NCBI GenBank assembly: GCA_964541755.1
Contig: CAZIRF010000049.1
Span: forward strand, 1-19,479
DNA length: 19,479 nt
Source: CAZIRF01 sp964541755
Lineage (GTDB): Bacteria; Spirochaetota; Spirochaetia; Treponematales; Breznakiellaceae
Direction: 5' to 3'
Positions within the stretch are counted from its first letter, which is position 1. Each line of letters starts with the position of its first letter. The notes under the pieces are model-generated. The model searched no databases. It was given only the letters and a program-made list of their open reading frames with translations, and was not told the origin of the DNA. Of the stretch, positions 14,044 to 19,479 are shown piece by piece. The position numbers and the translations under genes were made by a program.

Positions 14044-15795
14044 ATGCACATGAAAAGCGGTACTGCGTCGCTGCAGCGACAATTCATTTTAATGCTCATT
14101 GCCCTACTCCTTACTTTTTTTGCATGGATGACGACTCGCAATATCCATGGCAACATAAAACTTCAAATGCGTCAGGCCGAAATTGAACTTCTTACCCTGA
14201 TGGACGGCTGGCACAATCTTCTGCAATACACCTATCGCATGCCGCTCAACGAAAACAATGCACAAGCCGTACTCGATGAAGGTTTGATTCTCTTTGATTT
14301 ACATGAAGAGAATCTCGAACGGAGCAATAATGCTTTCTCAAACAAGCGTCTCTTTCCCGACGATGTCACCGAACGACTTGAAGAGCTGATGGCAGGACTC
14401 GCCTTGAGCATCAGCCTTATTCACGAACCCTATGAAAAACTGGCTCTTTTTATCGAACAGGCAAATGCAACGGCAGACCCTCTCCTGCTCGAAACGACAC
14501 TCTATGACCTCTATCGCAGCATAGACACAAAACTGATAGATACGGCCAAAACACTTCCACTGGGGTGGATGAGACAGGACATACGGGAACTTGGTTACTC
14601 GTTCAACGATCTTTTGGAAACCAAACAGGCGCTCATACGTACAGCAATTGGCGAAGCAACTGTACAACGAGATCGTCGAAATGATCAGATTCAAACGTTC
14701 ATTATTGCTCTCATGAGTATTGCCATCGGCCTCTTTGCTTGGCGTATCTTCATGATAGGTCGAATATTCATTCGTCTCATCCATGAACAAACCCACGAAT
14801 TGGACCAAGCGCTCATCGACCTCGCTGCTACCCAGGAACAGCTGGTCCACAGTCAGACACTCGCCAGTTTGGGTCAACTATCAGCCGGAATATCCCATGA
14901 ACTCAACACGCCATTGGGCGCAACGGGCTCTTCCATACACCTCATAGAAAATGAAGTTCTTCCACAGGCAATCGCCTTTGCAGCTCAACATCTCCCGGTT
15001 CCCGCCGATGAAGATGCGCGACAATTTCTCGAAGATTTTTGTCTTAAGGCCAAATTGCTTGGTGAAAATATACCTCGCAAGGATCGACAGGCACTTTCGG
15101 AATTGTGGGAACAAGCAGGAATGGATCCAACGACAGGTTTTTTTGACTTGTTCTCTTCTCCATCCCTTTATCCGATTGGTAAAAAAATGGCCACATGGGG
15201 CCCAAATCTGCAAAGAGACAAGATTATCGAGGTGACCGCATTACTTGCGAGAACTGTTGATGTCATTTCAATCGCAACCGCCAAAGCAACCTCGGTAGTC
15301 AAAGCACTCAGAAACCATGTTTCGGGGGCCGGAGGCGAAGGGGAAGCAATCGTTACCCTTCAACTGGGGATAGAACAAGCCCTTACCCTGCTCAACCCGC
15401 GTATAAAAAAGGGCATTGAAATATCAAGATATTTCGGGGAGAACTGCTTGGTTTATGAAAAGGGCCACCAGCTTTCGCAGGTTTGGCTCAACCTGCTTTC
15501 CAACGCAATGGATGCCATGAACGACCAGGGCAAGATAGAAATCCACGTCGAAACACGGGAAGCAAAAGTCCATGTACGCATCATCGACAGCGGTCGTGGC
15601 ATCCCGCCACAGATAAAGGGGAAGCTTTTTACCCCCTATTTCACGACCCGGGATACGGGACTGGGGCTCGGTTTGCATATCAGCCGCAGTATCCTCGAAA
15701 ACCATGGCGGCTCCATAGCGGCCGAAGAAGAGGATGGCAAGACCTGCATGCACGTCATACTGCCAAGGGCACGGGAACGCCACGAAACGGCTTGA
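14044..15795 (+). CDS. Sensor histidine kinase with helical insertion in its dimerisation domain
   Basis: 583 residues. A membrane segment at about 14-31 and another at about 219-240 (IQTFIIALMSIAIGLFAWRIF) flank a mostly helical periplasmic sensor region. The H-box ASLGQLSAGISHELNTPLGA carries phospho-acceptor His285. About 110 residues of inserted helical sequence follow before the second dimerisation helix (ATSVVKALRNHV, about 415-426). The ATPase domain is complete: N-box QVWLNLLSNAMDAM (about 479), G1 DSGRGIP (about 516), F/G2 region PYFTTRDTGLGLGL (about 530-544). It lies directly after a sugar-binding protein gene, so it probably senses the liganded protein. No response regulator is encoded here. 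ATG 14050 is an alternative start; neither has a Shine-Dalgarno. Base composition is AT-rich, like its neighbour. Confidence 0.92.
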   Translation: MHMKSGTASLQRQFILMLIALLLTFFAWMTTRNIHGNIKLQMRQAEIELLTLMDGWHNLLQYTYRMPLNENNAQAVLDEGLILFDLHEENLERSNNAFSNKRLFPDDVTERLEELMAGLALSISLIHEPYEKLALFIEQANATADPLLLETTLYDLYRSIDTKLIDTAKTLPLGWMRQDIRELGYSFNDLLETKQALIRTAIGEATVQRDRRNDQIQTFIIALMSIAIGLFAWRIFMIGRIFIRLIHEQTHELDQALIDLAATQEQLVHSQTLASLGQLSAGISHELNTPLGATGSSIHLIENEVLPQAIAFAAQHLPVPADEDARQFLEDFCLKAKLLGENIPRKDRQALSELWEQAGMDPTTGFFDLFSSPSLYPIGKKMATWGPNLQRDKIIEVTALLARTVDVISIATAKATSVVKALRNHVSGAGGEGEAIVTLQLGIEQALTLLNPRIKKGIEISRYFGENCLVYEKGHQLSQVWLNLLSNAMDAMNDQGKIEIHVETREAKVHVRIIDSGRGIPPQIKGKLFTPYFTTRDTGLGLGLHISRSILENHGGSIAAEEEDGKTCMHVILPRARERHETA

Positions 15796-15821
15796 CCACA
15801 TAGCCGGGTGCCCTCTGCCCC

Positions 15822-15850
15822 TTGACCTGAAGAGCAAAGATGGATATGGT
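15822..15850 (+). promoter_or_regulatory. Promoter of the riboflavin uptake operon
   Basis: -35 TTGACC (15822-15827), a 17-base spacer and -10 TATGGT (15845-15850). The start predicted near 15857 is only a few bases before the first base of the riboswitch, as expected if the two belong together. Confidence 0.6.
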
Positions 15851-15860
15851 TTTTCATAGA

Positions 15861-16006
15861 GATTTTCAGGGTCGGGTGAGCAGTTTCCGTACTTGTACGT
15901 TTATTGCAATTCCCAACCGGCGGTTACAGCCCGCGACTTCCGGCACTGCCGGAACTGAATCGGTGAAACTCCGATGCCGACGGTAGAGTCCGGATGGAAG
16001 AAAATC
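15861..16006 (+). promoter_or_regulatory. FMN riboswitch (RFN element)
   Basis: All core parts of the FMN aptamer can be read. P1 is GATTTTC (15861-15867) paired with GAAAATC (16000-16006). GGGTGAG (15874-15880) faces TTCCCAACCGGCGGT (15910-15924), with an enlarged loop between. The variable hairpin is TTCCGG/CCGGAA (15938-15954). A further arm is ATCGG/CCGAT (15959-15975), followed by the conserved GATGCCGACGGT (15973-15984) and GAGTCCGGATGGAAG (15986-16000). In this family FMN binding normally represses the downstream riboflavin genes. Here it leads the rfu importer genes, so FMN made from imported riboflavin would close the loop. Confidence 0.96.
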
Positions 16007-16121
16007 GCTCTCTCCGTGGCCGGTCAACGCGGCACATGAAGAAGCCCTTCTCCCTGCACATGCCCCGGATCTCCGCCGGGACGGATTTCCCGGTGAATCC
16101 GCCGTTTATCGGAGTAGCACC
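16007..16121 (+). promoter_or_regulatory. Expression platform between riboswitch and rfuA
   Basis: No hairpin followed by a T-run is present, so control is probably at translation initiation. The Shine-Dalgarno is GGAG (16111-16114), 7 bases before the ATG. CTCCG occurs at 16012-16016, right after P1, and at 16071-16075; either can pair with CGGAG (16110-16114). A local hairpin CGGATT/AATCCG (16082-16101) lies just upstream of the binding site. The switching scheme is inferred. Confidence 0.5.
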
Positions 16122-17210
16122 ATGCAGATGTTCACATCCCCCTTCACAAGGTCTTCACGGGCCGTCCTTCTTTTCGCTTTGGCAGGTCTCCTTGCCCTCT
16201 CTTCGTGCAGTCGTAAAGACAGCAGTGCGCAACAAGAGCCGGCCAAACGCAGCGTCGTCGTCTTCATACCCGGGGTGCGGGCGGTAAGCCCGACCTACGA
16301 CATGTTCGCAAAGGGAGTTGAAGAGCTCGCCGGCGAGCGTGAAGAACTTTCAATCGCCATCATCGAAGCGGGAACCGACCAGAGCAAGTGGCAGAACCAA
16401 TTGAACGCCCTCGCGGCGAGCGGTTCGCACGAACTCATCATCAGCTCGAACCCCGCCCTTCCCGCCCTGGCCGCAGAGGTCGCCAAGGCCTTCCCAAAAC
16501 AACGCTTCATCATCATGGATGCGTACATGGAAGGCAATGCGGCAATTGCCACCTTCCAATACGACCAGCGGGAACAGGCCCTGGTGGCCGGCTACCTGGC
16601 CGGGCTCGCGACGACAGGGGCGGTTGAGGGCTTGAATCCCGAAAAACGCATCGCCCTCGTTGCCGGGCAGGAGTACCCCGCCATGAACGGGACCATACTT
16701 CCCTGGTATGGGGCCGGGGCGCGAGCCGCTTCCCCGGACATCGAAGTCGACTTCCGGGTTGTGGGAAACTGGTACGACGCCACCCGTTCGGCAGAACTGG
16801 CGCGCGCGGCCATTCGCGCGGGAAGCGACATCCTCATGCCCATTGCCGGCGGCGCCAATCAGGGAGTTCTTCAGGCCGCCGAAGAGAGCGGCGCAAAGGT
16901 CGTCTGGTTCGACAACGACGGCTTCGACCGCAAACCGGGCACGGTTATCGGGAGCGCCGTCCTGCACCAGGACAAGGCGGCCCGCGAGCTCGTCGAAGAC
17001 TGGCTCGACGGGGAACTCGCCTTCGGCTCCTGCAGAATCGGCACCTTTGCCTCCGGCTATATCGATTTCATTCAGGGCCACCCCGTATACCTCGAAATGG
17101 TCTCGAAAGAGGCCCGGGAGAAGATAGGGCTGATGGTAGAGCAGCTCAAGCGCGGCGTGTCTCCGGAAAACCTCGACCTGGGGGGCGCCCGCGTCAATGT
17201 TGCACCTTGA
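16122..17210 (+). CDS. rfuA: Riboflavin-binding lipoprotein RfuA (BMP family)
   Basis: 362 residues. A lipoprotein signal with lipobox LSSC (Cys29) is followed by a BMP/PnrA-type periplasmic binding fold (VVVFIPGVRAVSPTYDMFAKGVEELA; QALVAGYLAGLA; ILMPIAGGANQGVLQAAEES; VVWFDNDGFDR; ASGYIDFIQGHPVYLEMVSKE). BMP proteins mostly bind nucleosides, but the treponemal homologue TP0298 (RfuA) binds riboflavin. The FMN riboswitch directly upstream points to the same ligand here. It would deliver riboflavin to the RfuB-RfuC(-RfuD) transporter. ATG 16122 was chosen because GGAG is 7 bases upstream. The gene overlaps rfuB by 14 bases. The assignment rests on context plus family and not on identified ligand contacts. 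Confidence 0.9.
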   Translation: MQMFTSPFTRSSRAVLLFALAGLLALSSCSRKDSSAQQEPAKRSVVVFIPGVRAVSPTYDMFAKGVEELAGEREELSIAIIEAGTDQSKWQNQLNALAASGSHELIISSNPALPALAAEVAKAFPKQRFIIMDAYMEGNAAIATFQYDQREQALVAGYLAGLATTGAVEGLNPEKRIALVAGQEYPAMNGTILPWYGAGARAASPDIEVDFRVVGNWYDATRSAELARAAIRAGSDILMPIAGGANQGVLQAAEESGAKVVWFDNDGFDRKPGTVIGSAVLHQDKAARELVEDWLDGELAFGSCRIGTFASGYIDFIQGHPVYLEMVSKEAREKIGLMVEQLKRGVSPENLDLGGARVNVAP

Positions 17211-18774
17211 GGGGATCTCCCACTGGTTTGCATCCACCGGCATTCAGGCCCTCGACGGCATCGACCTGGCAGTTGAACGCGGCAGCGTTCACGCCATCGT
17301 CGGTGAGAACGGGGCCGGGAAGTCTACCCTTGCGCGGATAGTGGCAGGACAGCTCGCGGCCGCATCGGGGAGCGTGTGGTTCGGGGGGAAGCGACTTCCC
17401 CCCGGGCGCGTTGACCACGCACTCGCATCCGGCATCGCACTCGTTAGCCAGTACCCGGCCCTCGCCGATGGCTTCACCCTCTTCGAGGATGCCATGATGG
17501 GCGCGTCTCGCGGTGTATTCCTGCGCAAAAGGGCCCTGCGCGAAGACTGGGACCGCATCATCTGTGAAATGGGTATCGCCCTCAATGGTGATACCCCGGT
17601 TGCAGAGGCATCTGCCGCAGAACGCCAACTGGCCCGTCTTGCCGGTTTTCTCATGCGCGATCTGCGCTGCCTCATACTCGATGAGGTGAGCGCCGTTCTG
17701 GACAAGGATGAGCGGGAAGCCCTCCACGCTCTTGTACGCAGGCTGGCGGCAGCGGGAACAAGTGTCCTGCTCGTGAGCCACCTGTTGGACGAGGTTATCG
17801 CCCTCGCGGACAACACGACCATTTTATGCCGCGGCCGCCTTGTCGAAACCGTCGGAAGAGGAACCCTCTCTGCGGATGAACTCGCCGGACGCCTGTTCGG
17901 CCGGTTCGAAGCGGACGATATGCCCCTCCCGGACAGTGCATCAAAAGCTCCCGTCAAGACAGAAACAGTCCTCTCGCTCTCTGCCATCTCCTTCGAAGCC
18001 CCCGGCTGGCCAGCCCTCCACGACCTGTCCTTTTCGCTTGAAAGCGGGTCGATCACCGCCATTGCCGGCATACGCGACGCGGGCATCGAAACCCTCGAAC
18101 AGCTGGTCGCAGGGGCCCTCCAGCCGGACAGCGGCACGATTGCCATTGGGGTACAAACTTTTGAGGCCCCCCCTTCACGGGGCGGGCTGCGGAAGACATC
18201 CCGCGTACCGCAGATGAGGAAGGCCGGCCTTGCGTGGATAGCCGGGGGTCGATCGCTTTCCATGCTGCCGGACAAGCTCCCGCTCTCCGATGCCCTGGTC
18301 GCCTGCGATCCGCAACACTACGCCCGGCGCAAAGCCCCCTTTCTCCTTGACGGGGTCCGAACGGGGCGGGCGGCGGCACGCCTCATACGGGAGGCCGGCC
18401 TTCGCGCAAAGGAGACACAGAGCTCTGCGAGCCTCTCCGGCGGCAGTCAGAGGCGTTTTGCCATTGCCCGCGAGCTCGCGCGAACCGCCCGCGTCCTCCT
18501 CGCCGTCGAACCCTTCCAGGGCCTCGACAGCCGCTCTGCCGGGGCCCTGGCGGCCCGCTTCCGCGCCTGGTCTAGCGGGGGGCGCGCCATTCTCCTTTTG
18601 AGCGCCGACCTCGACAGGCTGATTGCCCTTGCCGACCGCATCCTCGCCCTCAACGGCGGCCGCATCGTCGCAGATATCAGCCTTGATTCCCCTTCTGCCA
18701 AACAACATGCCCGCCGCCTGATCCCGACACTCCTCGTCCATACCGCCGCCTGCGAGGAGGGCCCGCATGCGTGA
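17197..18774 (+). CDS. rfuB: Riboflavin ABC importer ATPase RfuB (fused double NBD)
   Basis: 525 residues with two ABC ATPase halves, as in sugar and BMP-type importers. Half 1 has an intact Walker A (GENGAGKST, 36-44) and Walker B (LILDE, about 158-164), but its signature is degraded to ASAAERQLARLAG (about 138-150). Half 2 has a degenerate Walker A (AGIRDAGIETLE, about 290, no GK) but a good signature LSGGSQRR (about 412-419) and VEPFQGLD. Composite sites pair Walker A of one half with the signature of the other, so one site should be active and one dead. It overlaps rfuA by 14 bases and rfuC by 8, indicating a coupled operon. It energises riboflavin uptake. Confidence 0.92.
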   Translation: MLHLEGISHWFASTGIQALDGIDLAVERGSVHAIVGENGAGKSTLARIVAGQLAAASGSVWFGGKRLPPGRVDHALASGIALVSQYPALADGFTLFEDAMMGASRGVFLRKRALREDWDRIICEMGIALNGDTPVAEASAAERQLARLAGFLMRDLRCLILDEVSAVLDKDEREALHALVRRLAAAGTSVLLVSHLLDEVIALADNTTILCRGRLVETVGRGTLSADELAGRLFGRFEADDMPLPDSASKAPVKTETVLSLSAISFEAPGWPALHDLSFSLESGSITAIAGIRDAGIETLEQLVAGALQPDSGTIAIGVQTFEAPPSRGGLRKTSRVPQMRKAGLAWIAGGRSLSMLPDKLPLSDALVACDPQHYARRKAPFLLDGVRTGRAAARLIREAGLRAKETQSSASLSGGSQRRFAIARELARTARVLLAVEPFQGLDSRSAGALAARFRAWSSGGRAILLLSADLDRLIALADRILALNGGRIVADISLDSPSAKQHARRLIPTLLVHTAACEEGPHA

Positions 18775-19479
18775 ACTCCTCGAAGAACTCATCCTGCGCC
18801 CCTGGAGCTCGCTCTGGTACGCGGGAAATACCCTCGACAGCGCAGTACTCCTGGCCATAGCAGCACTGGGCATTGTCATCGCATTCAGGGCCGGAGCCTT
18901 CAATTTGGGCGGGGAATCACAAATTTACGCGGGAGGAGTTGCCGCGACGGCAGTGCTCCTCGTCCCGTCAAATCTCCCCCCCCTGCTGATATCGCTCCTC
19001 GCCGTCCTCGCAGCCCTTGGAAGCGGGGCAGTCCTTGGCGGAACAGCGGGACTGCTCAAGCGCAGAACCGGCTCCGATCCCATGATCACGAGCTTTCTCC
19101 TCGCTGCGGTCACGACCCCCTTTGCCGATTGGCTCGTCGCAGGCCCCCTTCGCGACAGCTCTACCGACCTCCTCGCAAGTTCCCGCATCCCCCACGAGCT
19201 GCTCCTGCCGCGCATTCTGCCGCCCTCGAGCCTCAACCCGGGGCTCTTCCTCGCCCTTCTCCTCATGCTCCTGGCCCACTTCTTCTTCACTTGGAGCCTC
19301 AAAGGCCTTGCCCTTCGCGTCGCGCGGGACAGCACACACTTTGCGCGCTATGCCGGGCTTGACGATAGCGCACTCTTGAGCGGCAGCCTCGCTGCAGGTG
19401 GCGCCCTCCACGGGCTCTGCGGCTACCTGATTGTGGCCGGTTCTGCCGGTATTTGCCACCTGGGCTTTCCCGCAGGTCT
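18767..19479 (+). CDS. rfuC: Riboflavin ABC importer permease RfuC (3' end beyond window)
   Basis: The frame is open from ATG 18767 to the window end, 237 codons visible. It opens MRELLEELILRPWSSLWYAG, then a membrane segment (SAVLLAIAALGIVIAFRAGAFN), then NLGGESQIYAGG, the hallmark of BPD_transp_2 permeases that pair with BMP-type binding proteins. Several further membrane segments follow (AATAVLLVP, LLISLLAVLAAL, LFLALLLMLLAHFFF). GAGGAGG (18754-18760) lies 6 bases upstream and the start overlaps the end of rfuB by 8 bases. In the known spirochaetal system a second permease gene (rfuD) follows; here it would lie outside the window. Confidence 0.9.
   Translation, partial: MRELLEELILRPWSSLWYAGNTLDSAVLLAIAALGIVIAFRAGAFNLGGESQIYAGGVAATAVLLVPSNLPPLLISLLAVLAALGSGAVLGGTAGLLKRRTGSDPMITSFLLAAVTTPFADWLVAGPLRDSSTDLLASSRIPHELLLPRILPPSSLNPGLFLALLLMLLAHFFFTWSLKGLALRVARDSTHFARYAGLDDSALLSGSLAAGGALHGLCGYLIVAGSAGICHLGFPAG

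Noticed and set aside
15994..16287. Small plus-strand gene starting inside the riboswitch
   Set aside because: It overlaps the aptamer end and rfuA in another frame, with no ribosome binding site and no protein-like pattern.
16350..17243. Minus-strand frame opposite rfuA
   Set aside because: Shadow of rfuA; no motif, and it runs against a coupled operon.
17289..18275. 328-codon minus-strand frame opposite rfuB
   Set aside because: Ser/Arg-rich mirror of a well-supported ATPase gene.

Overview
The window reads as a chromosomal scaffold of a spirochaete, most likely treponeme-like. The reasons are an FMN-riboswitch-controlled BMP-type ABC importer with the architecture of treponemal RfuABCD, LplB/YtcP-type ABC permeases with a LipO-like lipoprotein, a small outer-membrane barrel of DUF3996-like appearance, and lipoproteins with lenient lipoboxes such as IVSC. 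These assignments rest on recalled family features and not on a search. A run of 100 N (6441-6540) inside a tandem repeat shows that this is a draft assembly.

Layout. 1-3601 (minus strand): an ABC uptake operon, permease 1 - permease 2 - binding lipoprotein, probably for an oligosaccharide. 3698-9638 (minus strand): smc, then a small one-pass membrane protein, a proline-rich lipoprotein and a small outer-membrane beta-barrel protein, ending at a good intrinsic terminator. 9988-11322 (plus): a ClC-type chloride channel/antiporter, apparently translated from a near-leaderless mRNA. 11398-12513 (minus): a phosphoserine aminotransferase of the alphaproteobacterial/Methanosarcina type. 12736-15795 (plus): a more AT-rich pair, a periplasmic family-1 solute-binding protein and a sensor histidine kinase, with no permease and no response regulator beside them. 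15822-19479 (plus): promoter, FMN riboswitch, rfuA (lipoprotein), rfuB (fused double ATPase) and rfuC (permease, cut by the window end).

How the genes work together. The right end is a complete regulatory logic for vitamin B2 scavenging: FMN made from imported riboflavin would bind the leader and shut down the importer. The middle pair looks like a sugar-sensing module in which the binding protein presents its ligand to the kinase. The left operon is a conventional importer. The SMC protein has an unusual middle (no recognisable canonical hinge) and a repetitive acidic C-terminal tail whose true length is hidden by the assembly gap; the correct C-terminus can still be read on the far side of the gap.
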